Notes under the pieces: model-generated | What the model was told of the DNA's origin: nothing | Seen by the model: the letters and a program-made list of their open reading frames with translations, nothing else | Database searches by the model: none | Program-made: the position numbers and the translations under genes | Shown here: piece by piece, positions 30,927 to 37,893 of the stretch | How the letters are laid out: every line of letters starts with the position of its first letter | Position numbering within the stretch: position 1 is the first letter of the stretch | Origin: a virus | DNA length: 41,454 nt | Virus record (IMG/VR): IMGVR_UViG_3300021067_000011 | Location: 1 to 41,454 of that record | Reading direction: 5' to 3' (one strand)

Positions 30927-31222
30927 CGAAGACTCCGCCGATCAACTTCCGTCTGCGCCGCAACCGGGCTCTGCGCGCGGCGCTGCATCAGCGCGACCAC
31001 TTCACGTGCCAGATCTGCGGGTGGAAGCCCCGAGCCATTCCGACCGACTACGACGGCCGTTCGGCTATCGGTTGGTGGCCGAACCCGCATGAGGACCGGA
31101 TGCTTGAGGTTGACCACATCGTGCCGCGAGCCGCGGGAGGTCCGTCAACGATGGACAACCTTCAGACGCTCTGCGACGACTGCAACCGTCGCAAGTGGTG
31201 CAAGGTGCCGGTGGCGGCGTGA
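30923..31222 (+). CDS. HNH endonuclease
   Basis: A 99-residue protein with a compact HNH domain: CQICGWKP, then LEVDHIVPRAAGGPSTMDNL and CDDCNRRK, giving two zinc-binding pairs, the catalytic His of VDHI and the Asn of DNL. ATG 30923 follows ACAGGAGGTCAG. In the middle of the replication operon it may be a free-standing homing-type nuclease or process DNA during replication. Confidence 0.85.
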   Translation: MTKTPPINFRLRRNRALRAALHQRDHFTCQICGWKPRAIPTDYDGRSAIGWWPNPHEDRMLEVDHIVPRAAGGPSTMDNLQTLCDDCNRRKWCKVPVAA

Positions 31223-32277
31223 GCGTTCGCCCGCGGATTAGGACCGTGAAGCCGGAGACGACGAAGGACGAGAAGTATGTCCGGCTATCGCGTGATGCCC
31301 GGCTGCTGTTCCACGAGCTGATCAAGTTCAGCGACGACGAGGGCCGGTTCCTCGCGGGCCATCGGTACCTCCTGGGCGAGTGCTACCCGGAGGACGACGA
31401 CATAGCTGCAGAGGACTTGGCCCGCTGGCTTCGCGAACTGGAAGGGCTGCAGATGATCGTCCTCTACGAGCATGAGGGACGCCGGTATGGGGCGTGGCGG
31501 AACTGGCGCAAGCATCAGCGGATCAACCGCGCGTCGGAGTCGATCCTGCCGCCGCCGCCGTTCCCCGAGATTGTCGCCGCGAACGCGCTCCCGGCATCGT
31601 CGCGGAAGGTTGCGCGTGGCTCGTCAGTGAGCTCATCCGACGTCGATCACGTATCGCTCACTGACGACTCAGTGAGCGATGCGCGACACGATCACGACGC
31701 GCTCAGTGAGCGCTCAGTGAAAAAACCGCCGGATTCAGTGAATTCGGCCGAGAATTCATTGAATATCGCCGAGAATTCACTGAACGCTCACTCCTCCCCG
31801 CGCGGGCGCGCGCTCCGCTCCGCTCCTGATCCTGTTGTTGTCGTTGATGAAGAACGACAAACGACTGAGCCGCTGCAGACGTTCAGCGCACCGGACACCC
31901 AAAGTTCGGGCCTTGTTGATGAGTCGTTGTCGCCGATGCTGGCCGACGCGACACGGATCGCCGAGCACTGGTCCGCCGTCATGGGCGAGGGACTCCCGTC
32001 AGCGGAGCGGCCGGCGGTCGACGACCTGATGCTCGGCGCGGCGCTGAAGCTGCTGCAGCGCGGTTACGGCGTCGAGGACGTGTCGCAGGTCATCGATTTT
32101 GCGGCGTCCCGGCCGTTTTGGGCGGGCAAGCCGTTCCGGGTGTTCTGCGACCGGTTCAGCACGGTCGCGAAAGAGGCGCGCGCCGCAGCGAAACCACGGC
32201 CGGCGGCGGGCTCGTCGGCACGGGCGAGAGCGGAGCAGACATCGGCGTGGATCAGGCGAGCGGAGGGATTGGAATGA
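31219..32277 (+). CDS. Replication initiator with origin repeats in its linker
   Basis: A 352-residue protein from GTG 31219. Residues about 5-115 form the winged-helix opening of phage replication proteins (IRTVKPETTKDEKYVRLSRD, DDEGRFLAGHRYLLGECYPE, WRNWRKHQRINRAS). Residues about 135-200 are a Ser/Asp-rich linker encoded by dense TCAGTGA repeats. The C-terminal 100 residues are a DnaD-like helical part (LMLGAALKLLQRGYGVEDVS, FAASRPFWAGKPFRVFCDRF) that may hand over to the helicase loader, whose gene follows with a 4-base overlap. The layout recalls lambda O. Confidence 0.8.
   Translation: MSVRPRIRTVKPETTKDEKYVRLSRDARLLFHELIKFSDDEGRFLAGHRYLLGECYPEDDDIAAEDLARWLRELEGLQMIVLYEHEGRRYGAWRNWRKHQRINRASESILPPPPFPEIVAANALPASSRKVARGSSVSSSDVDHVSLTDDSVSDARHDHDALSERSVKKPPDSVNSAENSLNIAENSLNAHSSPRGRALRSAPDPVVVVDEERQTTEPLQTFSAPDTQSSGLVDESLSPMLADATRIAEHWSAVMGEGLPSAERPAVDDLMLGAALKLLQRGYGVEDVSQVIDFAASRPFWAGKPFRVFCDRFSTVAKEARAAAKPRPAAGSSARARAEQTSAWIRRAEGLE
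31624..31792. other. Candidate replication origin: iteron array inside the initiator gene
   Basis: About nine copies of TCAGTGA and its variants in both orientations: TCAGTGAGC at 31624, 31669 and 31703, GCTCACTGA at 31656, TCAGTGA at 31714, TTCAGTGAATTC at 31734, GAATTCATTGAAT at 31752, GAATTCACTGAAC near 31772, and GCTCACT at 31786. The right half is richer in A+T (a run of six A, GAATTC, TTGAATAT) than nearby DNA and could unwind. The encoded protein is a disordered linker, so selection here seems to be on the DNA. Confidence 0.72.
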
Positions 32278-32870
32278 CCGTGCAGGAATGGGACCGGGTC
32301 GCGGCACGGATCGCCGCATGGTGGCCAGCCACGGCGTTCACGCCGGAGATCGCCGCGGTGTGGTTCGAGGACCTCGCCGACATCGACACCAAGCGTGTTG
32401 TCGGCGCGATCGAGACGCTGAAACGGCAGGGCGGACGGTTCGCGCCATCGTTGGGCGAGGTGCTCGCAGAGTGCGATGAGCGCGACGAGGACCCGGCGCC
32501 GTCGTTCGGCGAGGCGCTCCGTCTGTTCGCCCGTTCGGTGTCCGCCGCACGCGGCGACGGTGAGCAGGCCGCGTTGGGGTGGCTCGCCGCGAACGCTCCG
32601 GCGGTTGTGGCGGAGTGGGTTGTCGACCAGGGCTATGACCGGCTCAGGTTGGAGCCGGTCAACGATCCCGACCACGGCGGCGCGACCAGGCACCGGCTGG
32701 AGCGGGCATGGACCGAGTTCCTGGCCCGCCGCCGCGATGGGCATCGCCGTGGCGTTGCGGCGTTGGCGGCCGAGCGCCGCGTCGCTGCGTTGCAGGCGGG
32801 CGGGCAGGAGCGGGCCGGGTTGCGGCAGGTCGACCCGGCAGGGCTGCTCGGGCTGGGGGGCACACGGTGA
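32274..32870 (+). CDS. Putative helicase loader
   Basis: A 198-residue protein. The N-terminal 60 residues match the pattern of phage helicase-loader-type proteins (W.....PW-like AAWWPATAFTPEIAAVWFED, then RVVGAIETLKRQGGRFAPSL). A helical middle and a basic C-terminal region (WTEFLARRRDGHRRGVAAL) follow. It is coupled to the initiator gene (4-base overlap), as lambda P follows O. It would load host DnaB at the iterons. No ATPase motif is present, so it is not a DnaC-type loader. Confidence 0.65.
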   Translation: MTVQEWDRVAARIAAWWPATAFTPEIAAVWFEDLADIDTKRVVGAIETLKRQGGRFAPSLGEVLAECDERDEDPAPSFGEALRLFARSVSAARGDGEQAALGWLAANAPAVVAEWVVDQGYDRLRLEPVNDPDHGGATRHRLERAWTEFLARRRDGHRRGVAALAAERRVAALQAGGQERAGLRQVDPAGLLGLGGTR

Positions 32871-33208
32871 GCGGCCAGGACATGGTTGCGGTCGGTCTGA
32901 TCGGCGGCGAAACGAACATGCGTCGCCGCGAGATCCGCGAACGGGTCCGCGCTGGCGATCTCACGCTCGCCGAGCTTCTCGCTGAGCCGCCTGAGGCTGT
33001 GCACGGCGTCCGGTTGTTCGAGCCGGTCCGGTGGCAGCCCCGCGTCGGCTGGCGGGCAATCGAGACCCTGAACCGCCAGGCGATTCTGAACGGTGTGAAC
33101 CTCCTCCTCCCGGTTGGCCAGGCGGGCGAGCTGACCAGGCGTTGGGTGATCGAGAACGCGCCGCCGTTTGACCGTCGCACCCGCCGACGGTGGGGGCAGG
33201 ACCGATGA
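32867..33208 (+). CDS. mIHF/sIHF-like DNA-binding protein
   Basis: A 113-residue protein from GTG 32867 (ATG 32882 possible). The segment REIRERVRAGDLTLAELLAE, then VHGVRLFEPVRWQPRVGWRA and LNRQAILNG, follows the pattern of the actinobacterial integration host factor (helix with R.E.K.RLK.G...L..VL, then LL..LP.VG..RA). In the host this fold bends DNA and helps integration and replication. Here it sits right after the replication genes and before the integrase, so a role at the origin or attP is plausible. The assignment is from pattern only. Confidence 0.6.
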   Translation: MSGQDMVAVGLIGGETNMRRREIRERVRAGDLTLAELLAEPPEAVHGVRLFEPVRWQPRVGWRAIETLNRQAILNGVNLLLPVGQAGELTRRWVIENAPPFDRRTRRRWGQDR

Positions 33209-33759
33209 TGTCGTTCAGCGTGGGCAGCAGGGTGATGGTGTTCGACCCGTCCAAAGGCCCGGTGTGGCATTTGCGGGTCGGGACGGTGTGGTGCGGGCAT
33301 CCGTCGATCCGGTCCGCCGCCGCCCGCCGATTCACCCTCGGCCGGGTCCCGGTCATGTACGACGACCTCGACCACATGGGCGCCCCGGTGGTGGCGTGGT
33401 GGCACCCCAGCATCCTGCGTCACGCCGGGGACCGTGCCGTCCGCCAAACCACCCACCAGCACGCCCCTGCGGAACGGTCGGGCGGGGACGCGGCCGCAGC
33501 ATGGTCCAGGGACGCACGACACGCCGTTCTGCGGGCTGCGAGGGCATGCCCGGGGGGATTTATCGGGGACGACGTTTGGGACCCGCAAATCGGCTCTCTG
33601 CGTCCGCACCCGTCTGGTGATGACCGTGCGTTGGGTCCGGTCATCAGCCAACTGAAACGAGAAGGACTGCTCGTCCATACCGGCGAGTCCCGGCAGTCGA
33701 CGCGGTCTAACGGGTCCCGCAAACCAGTGCTCGCGCTCGCCCACGGGGTGGCCGCATGA
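33205..33759 (+). CDS. Two-domain protein with winged-helix C-terminus
   Basis: A 184-residue protein. The N-terminal 70 residues are beta-rich (SVGSRVMVFDPSKGPVWHLR, RVPVMYDDLDHMG) like a KOW/SH3-type small barrel. The C-terminal 80 residues look like a winged helix (DDRALGPVISQLKREGLLVH, then the wing SNGSRKPVLALAHG). DNA binding is probable; no nuclease motif is clear. It overlaps the previous gene and starts at ATG 33205 or 33208. Confidence 0.6.
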   Translation: MMSFSVGSRVMVFDPSKGPVWHLRVGTVWCGHPSIRSAAARRFTLGRVPVMYDDLDHMGAPVVAWWHPSILRHAGDRAVRQTTHQHAPAERSGGDAAAAWSRDARHAVLRAARACPGGFIGDDVWDPQIGSLRPHPSGDDRALGPVISQLKREGLLVHTGESRQSTRSNGSRKPVLALAHGVAA

Positions 33760-33812
33760 CCATTGAACAGGAGAACGACATGGTGCTCCGCGACCTCGCC
33801 GGGCGTGTGTGA
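33756..33812 (+). CDS. Possible 18-codon gene or leader
   Basis: A very short frame (MTIEQENDMVLRDLAGRV) linked by ATGA to the previous stop and by TGATG to the next start. The overlaps fit the style of the operon, but length alone makes it doubtful. It may simply carry ribosomes across the gap. Confidence 0.25.
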   Translation: MTIEQENDMVLRDLAGRV

Positions 33813-34066
33813 TGGCCGGCGAGCTGCCACCTGATCTCCAGGCCGCCGGGGACTGGCTATGCGACTGGCTCCGCCGCCGGCATCCGCAACACGAGTTCTG
33901 GGTTGAGCGACGCGAACTCGACAGTGCGGATCGGCATTCGCGCACCAGCAACACGGACCTGCGCGACCCCGGCACCCGAACGCAACACCCGCACCCTGGG
34001 GATCAACGGGACGTTGCCGGGACGGCCGGCGCGTCGGACCATCACACACTCGATGAGGCGGCCTAA
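33812..34066 (+). CDS. Doubtful gene overlapping the integrase 3' end, perhaps a truncated remnant
   Basis: An 84-residue frame whose first 30 residues look ordered (LPPDLQAAGDWLCDWLRRRH, PQHEFWVERRE), while the rest, which lies over the antisense integrase coding sequence, does not. It may be the 5' stump of an operon gene cut when the integrase block entered, or a coincidence. Confidence 0.25.
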   Translation: MAGELPPDLQAAGDWLCDWLRRRHPQHEFWVERRELDSADRHSRTSNTDLRDPGTRTQHPHPGDQRDVAGTAGASDHHTLDEAA

Positions 34067-35317
34067 CAGATGCCGGCGCTCAACACTGGAGAGCTGTTCC
34101 CACACTGCACGGGGGTCGATGTTCTCGGGCAGCCGAACCACCTCGAGGTCGAGCGTGTCCAACGCCCGCTGTGCGTCATCCACGGCAGCCTGCCGCGTTT
34201 CGATGCCGCGCCTGACCGCGTCAACCCTGCCCGCAGCGGCGGTCGCCTCGATGAACGCGTCGAGCTCGGCGACCGCATCGGCGTGACGTTGCAACGCAAC
34301 CGCCCGGTTGTCGGTCGATTCCGCCGCCCGCACCCTGAGCTCGTCGAGCCGGATCAACGCCGTCTCGACGACAAGCGCGTCCAACCGTCGCACGGTGACC
34401 GTTGCCGGTGCGGGGCACCGGCCGGCGCTCATCGTCCCGTGACACGTGTAGCTGGTCGCCGTGTTCCCGCCGCCGCGGCTCATCACATGACCGCACCCGG
34501 CACACCGGGCCAGCCCGGCGAGCAACGCCGGCTCCCGACGCGCGGACCGCGGCGGACGCGCCGTCCGAACGGATTGCGCCGCACGCCACTCGGCATCGGC
34601 CACGAGCGCAGGATGCGCGTCCGTGTTGACGTGGCCGCTGTCATGCAGCTCGCCGAGGTACACCCGGTTGCGCAGGAGGTTGCGGACACCGGACGGGGTC
34701 ATTTGGAGGCGTTGCGCGATCGCAATGACAGGCATGCCGGTGGCGCGTGCCCGGAACGCCCATCGCACATCATCGGCACGGTCGTCGGGCACGAGTCGGC
34801 GGGTGTCGGGGTCGCGGGTGTATCCGAGCGGCGTTTGGTGCTGCCGCCAGATGCCGGCTGCGACCGCGTTCTCCCGGCGGGACTGGAACCGTTCGGCGTG
34901 TTCCTCCCGTTCACGCACCGCGTTCGCGAGATGAACGTCACGGATGAACCGGCCGTTCGGGGTGCTGGTGTCGAGATTCTCGGCCGCGCAGTGGATGTGG
35001 CCGCCCGCAGCTTCGACCCGGTCCCAGATCTCAAGGCCGGACCGGGAGCGCGTGAGCCGGCTGAGGTACGCCACCACGATGCCGGAGTACCGGCCGGCCT
35101 CGACACCCTCGATCGCCGCTTTCAGCGACGGGCGCTCGTTGATCGGCCGACCGCCGCTGACGCTGAGCTCGGGCGGCAAGAACTCGACGGTAGCGCCGTG
35201 TTGAGCGGCGTATCGTTGGACTGCTTCGACCTGATCACGGTCAGCGTGAAAGTCGCTGGCGCCCTCGTGTCGGGTGCCCATGTGGCTGACCCTGACGATT
35301 CCGGCCCACGGTTTCAT
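33857..35317 (-). CDS. int: Large serine integrase
   Basis: A 486-residue site-specific recombinase from ATG 35317. N-terminal catalytic domain: IVRVSHMGTR with the active serine near residue 11, then SGIVVAYLSRLTRSRSGLEI. The recombinase domain starts near ERFQSRRENAVAAG. The zinc ribbon (CAGCGHVMSRGGG ... CHGTMSAGRC) and a coiled coil (RHADAVAELDAFIEATAA) follow. It inserts the phage into the host without host factors. The frame is open to 35836, but the added part is a low-complexity shadow. It runs against the surrounding operon, and attP should be near its start. Confidence 0.93.
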   Translation of the reverse strand: MKPWAGIVRVSHMGTRHEGASDFHADRDQVEAVQRYAAQHGATVEFLPPELSVSGGRPINERPSLKAAIEGVEAGRYSGIVVAYLSRLTRSRSGLEIWDRVEAAGGHIHCAAENLDTSTPNGRFIRDVHLANAVREREEHAERFQSRRENAVAAGIWRQHQTPLGYTRDPDTRRLVPDDRADDVRWAFRARATGMPVIAIAQRLQMTPSGVRNLLRNRVYLGELHDSGHVNTDAHPALVADAEWRAAQSVRTARPPRSARREPALLAGLARCAGCGHVMSRGGGNTATSYTCHGTMSAGRCPAPATVTVRRLDALVVETALIRLDELRVRAAESTDNRAVALQRHADAVAELDAFIEATAAAGRVDAVRRGIETRQAAVDDAQRALDTLDLEVVRLPENIDPRAVWEQLSSVERRHLLGRLIECVMVRRAGRPGNVPLIPRVRVLRSGAGVAQVRVAGARMPIRTVEFASLNPELVLRMPAAEPVA

Positions 35318-35335
35318 CCGGTGAACGATACCGCC

Positions 35336-35368
35336 TATACTAGGCTGATGAACATTCGTAGTGCTACG
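35336..35368. other. Candidate attP core and promoter region beside the integrase start
   Basis: CGTAG-TG-CTACG (35357-35368) is a perfect inverted repeat with a two-base centre, the form expected at serine-integrase crossover sites. Next to it, CCTATACTAGG contains a TATACT box on the plus strand and TAGTAT on the minus strand, suitable for short integrase and rightward transcripts. -35 boxes are poor. The attP call rests only on symmetry and position. Confidence 0.4.
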
Positions 35369-35404
35369 GGGCGCGTTAGCCAGGTAGGGCGGGGTTTGGC
35401 TCAG

Positions 35405-35430
35405 CACCGGGGAATCGAGCGTCCCCGGTG
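35405..35430. promoter_or_regulatory. Hairpin overlapping the start of the 35428 gene
   Basis: CACCGGGGA (35405-35413) and TCCCCGGTG (35422-35430) form a perfect 9-base stem with an 8-base loop. The right arm includes the GTG start of the next plus-strand gene. It may act as a terminator for early transcription, mask that start, or be part of the attachment site. Confidence 0.5.
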
Positions 35431-35715
35431 ATCCCCAATCGGCGTGTGATCTACCGGTGCCCGGTCTGCGGCAGCGAGAAGCTCCACGAGGGCCAGCCAG
35501 CGGCCTGGTACTGCGCTCACGGCGACACCGATCCTGATGCGCCGACCCAGGCGATGGACCGCACCGTCTGGGTGCCCGTCGCCGAGCTTGACGCCGCGCG
35601 CGCGGACCGCGACCGGGCACGGGCGCGCATCGCGCATCTCGAGGAGTTCGTCGCCGGGCTGGCGCACGCCGGCGAGCGCCGCCGCCGCTACCGGAACGAA
35701 TGGGGCGCCCGGTGA
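35428..35715 (+). CDS. Small zinc-finger protein with coiled coil
   Basis: A 95-residue protein from GTG 35428: an N-terminal zinc site (YRCPVCGSEKL ... AWYCAHGD) then a charged coiled coil (AELDAARADRDRARARIAHL). No ribosome binding site precedes it; the start sits in a hairpin arm. The next gene overlaps by GTGA. Function unknown. Confidence 0.65.
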   Translation: MIPNRRVIYRCPVCGSEKLHEGQPAAWYCAHGDTDPDAPTQAMDRTVWVPVAELDAARADRDRARARIAHLEEFVAGLAHAGERRRRYRNEWGAR

Positions 35716-35888
35716 CGATCGTTCGTCGTGTCCTGTGGGAATGCCCGACATGCGACCGGGCCATCGTGGAGCAGCCGCGCACGATCCCGCCGGTGTGCTC
35801 CCATGACCGGAGCGTGCATGAGGGTGAGGAGCCCACCCGGTTTGTCCGGTCGGTATGGGTTCGACGCGATTCGGCGGCGGCGGCGTGA
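35712..35888 (+). CDS. Small zinc-finger protein
   Basis: A 58-residue protein with a Cys/His site (CPTCDRAIVEQ ... PVCSHDRSVH) resembling the finger in the protein before it (both have two Cys pairs and a closing His), so the two may be related by duplication. GTGA overlaps at both ends. Function unknown. Confidence 0.65.
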   Translation: MTIVRRVLWECPTCDRAIVEQPRTIPPVCSHDRSVHEGEEPTRFVRSVWVRRDSAAAA

Positions 35889-36472
35889 CGGTCGCGGAAC
35901 GCAACATCCTCACCAGCCTGGAACAGCGGCTACAGCTCCCCCAGGACGTTCGGGACCGTGACGTGCGTGCGCTAGCGCGGCGCGGCTGGATTCGCGAGGC
36001 CGAGCCGGGCGTGTGGTGGCTCACGGAGGCGGGTGATGATGCTTTGGCGGAGCGCAGGGCGTGGGAGGGCAGGAGCGCGCGCCGACAAGGCCTTGTGACG
36101 TCGACGGACACGACCCAGGCGCGGAAGCGTCGCGGTCCGGTCAGTCCGGCGTCGTCGGTGCAGCGGGCGTCCGCGAGGGCGTCGGGGTGCATCGTGGGCG
36201 GTGTCGCCGAAACCGGATGCGATGGGCCTGTCCAACCGGCGCACCTAGTGGACCGAAGCCTTGGCGGCTGTGACGACGCCAGATGTGTTGTCGGGTTGTG
36301 TTATCGCCACCACGAGGAGTACGACGCTCACCGGCTGGACCTGTTGTCGCACTTGGAGCCGTGGCATCGCGACCGCGTCGCGCACGCTGTCATGCACGTT
36401 GGTTTGGTCGCGGCGTTGGAGCGGTTGACGGGTGACCGGTGGGCACCCGTGGCGGCGAGGGAGGCGGCGTGA
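35885..36472 (+). CDS. HNH-like protein with winged-helix N-terminus
   Basis: A 195-residue protein. Residues 1-55 look like a winged helix (LEQRLQLPQDVRDRDVRALA, RRGWIREAEPGVWWLTEAG). After an Arg/Ser linker, residues about 105-165 hold a nuclease-type zinc motif (GCIVGGVAETGCDGPVQPAH, LGGCDDARCVVGLCYRHHEE). His residues of PAHLVD and CYRHH could be catalytic. It may be a nuclease targeted by its own DNA-binding domain. The neighbouring gene is also HNH. Confidence 0.7.
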   Translation: MTVAERNILTSLEQRLQLPQDVRDRDVRALARRGWIREAEPGVWWLTEAGDDALAERRAWEGRSARRQGLVTSTDTTQARKRRGPVSPASSVQRASARASGCIVGGVAETGCDGPVQPAHLVDRSLGGCDDARCVVGLCYRHHEEYDAHRLDLLSHLEPWHRDRVAHAVMHVGLVAALERLTGDRWAPVAAREAA

Positions 36473-36963
36473 ACGTGGACGCGCTGTTTCGCGTATACGA
36501 GCCCGACGAGTGCGGACCGGACGGCTACCCGCATGTGTGGCATGAGACGGTCAAGCATCTGGTCCGGGAACAGGCCGGGCACCGGTGCGTTCGGTGCGGC
36601 CACCCGTACGCGAAGGGCGCTGGCGAGTGGTCGCCATGCGACGAGATGTGCGTGCACGACGGTCCGGTGCGAGGGAACCCGGTTGAGGCGCAGTGGCGCA
36701 TTCTCACGGTCCATCATCTTCGGCTCGGCGACGACGCCAAACGCGATCTGCGGTGGTGGAACCTCGCCGCGCTCTGTCAGCGCTGTCACCTCCAGATCCA
36801 GGGGAAGGTTGTGTTGGAGCGGGTTTGGCCGTGGCCGCACAGCGAGTGGTTCAAGCCGTATGCGGCTGGCTGGTACGCGCATGCATATCTCGGTGAGCAC
36901 TTGTCTCGGGAGGAGACAGTGGCGCGTATGGGGGAACTGTTGTCGTTGGAGTTAGCGGCGTGA
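36469..36963 (+). CDS. HNH endonuclease
   Basis: A 164-residue protein from GTG 36469. Zinc and active-site motifs: HRCVRCGHPYAKG, then ILTVHHLRLGDDAKRDLRWW-N and LCQRCHLQIQ. This ordering (CxxC, HH, N, CxxCH) is a clear HNH. The C-terminal 50 residues are aromatic-rich (WPWPHSEWFKPYAAGWYAHA). It overlaps both neighbours by GTGA. Confidence 0.78.
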   Translation: MNVDALFRVYEPDECGPDGYPHVWHETVKHLVREQAGHRCVRCGHPYAKGAGEWSPCDEMCVHDGPVRGNPVEAQWRILTVHHLRLGDDAKRDLRWWNLAALCQRCHLQIQGKVVLERVWPWPHSEWFKPYAAGWYAHAYLGEHLSREETVARMGELLSLELAA

Positions 36964-37292
36964 TCTTCAAGCCCGAACTCGTCGAGTTGATCGTGGCGGG
37001 CCGGAAGACGCAAACGCGCCGGCCGGACCGGGGAGTGCCGTGCCGGTACCTGCCTGGCCGTGAGTACGCGGTGCAACCGGGCCGGGGGATGCGGCAGGTT
37101 GCTCGGATCGCGGTGGAGGCCGTGTGGTCGACAACGCCCGCGCATATCACGACTCACGAGGCGCACGCCGAGGGGTTCGATTCGATCGGCGAGTTCCTCG
37201 CGTACTGGGATCGGCTGTATCCGGGGTCGGATTTCGGGGAGCGGGTGTGGGCGATCCAGTTCCGTTTGGTGAGCACGAGAGGAGACGTTTGA
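36960..37292 (+). CDS. ASCH-like domain protein
   Basis: A 110-residue protein from GTG 36960 with the pattern of ASCH/YqfB-type domains: ELVELIVAGRKTQTRRP, YLPGREYAVQPGRG, then HEAHAEGFDSIGEFLAYWDR and VWAIQFRLV. Phage ASCH proteins are thought to bind RNA or modified nucleosides, and some are amidohydrolases. The TGATG overlap couples it to the following gene. Confidence 0.7.
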   Translation: MIFKPELVELIVAGRKTQTRRPDRGVPCRYLPGREYAVQPGRGMRQVARIAVEAVWSTTPAHITTHEAHAEGFDSIGEFLAYWDRLYPGSDFGERVWAIQFRLVSTRGDV

Positions 37293-37879
37293 TGGTGGTG
37301 CCGTCGTTGCGTGAGTTGATTGACCGGGAGCGCCTGGGAGGCGAACCGGGTTATGCCAAAGATGCGTCATCCGGAACGGACCAACGAACTCGGTCAAAAC
37401 TCGGGTTCTCGGGGGAGGAGGTCGATGCGGTGGCGCAGTTCATTGCGCGCGCGACGACGACGGGTCCGGGTACGTGGCCGGGGGCGAGGGAGGAGGCGCG
37501 TGCGGCTCTGGAGGCGTCTGGTGTCGTGCCGAGGGCCGAGCACGAACGGGTGGTGAAGGACCGTGTTCAGATGGAATTGATGCGGGACGATACGTGGGCA
37601 GAGATTGCCCGTATCCGGGAGGAACGGGATCGATGGCGTGATAACACGCATCACGCTATACGCGAGCGAAATGCGGCACGGGCTGAACGCAATGAGGCTC
37701 GTCGGGAACGGGACCGGGCGGTGGCGGATAGCGAGCGGTTGTGTCGAGAGGTGGGGTTGCTGGAGAGCGTCAACCTCGGCGACATCGTGGCTGGTGAACG
37801 CGCGGCCTACCGGCGTCTTCGGGCGGCGGCTCAGGCAGTCGTGGACGCTCGTGCAGCACTGTGCCACCAACGCGGGTGA
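37292..37879 (+). CDS. Coiled-coil protein, unknown
   Basis: A 195-residue protein with a long Arg/Glu-rich coiled coil at about residues 95-150 (RIREERDRWRDNTHHAIRER) between a basic N-terminus and a helical end. AGGAGACG precedes ATG 37292. Its stop lies in the first 18-base repeat at 37876. No family is recognised. Confidence 0.62.
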   Translation: MVVPSLRELIDRERLGGEPGYAKDASSGTDQRTRSKLGFSGEEVDAVAQFIARATTTGPGTWPGAREEARAALEASGVVPRAEHERVVKDRVQMELMRDDTWAEIARIREERDRWRDNTHHAIRERNAARAERNEARRERDRAVADSERLCREVGLLESVNLGDIVAGERAAYRRLRAAAQAVVDARAALCHQRG

Positions 37880-37893
37880 TCTCGATGGGTGAC
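37876..37893. repeat. 18-base exact direct repeat, left copy
   Basis: GTGATCTCGATGGGTGAC occurs here and again at 38576-38593, exactly 700 bases apart. Both copies contain the in-frame starts GTG and ATG of the gene that follows (VISMGD), and both include the stop of the gene before. Confidence 0.9.

Noticed and set aside
34070-35431. 453-codon plus-strand frame over the integrase
   Set aside because: The minus-strand serine integrase has all family motifs; this frame is its shadow.
35318-35836. N-terminal extension of the integrase to 35836
   Set aside because: The extension is Arg/Pro-rich, overlaps plus-strand zinc-finger genes, and the catalytic domain begins properly at ATG 35317.
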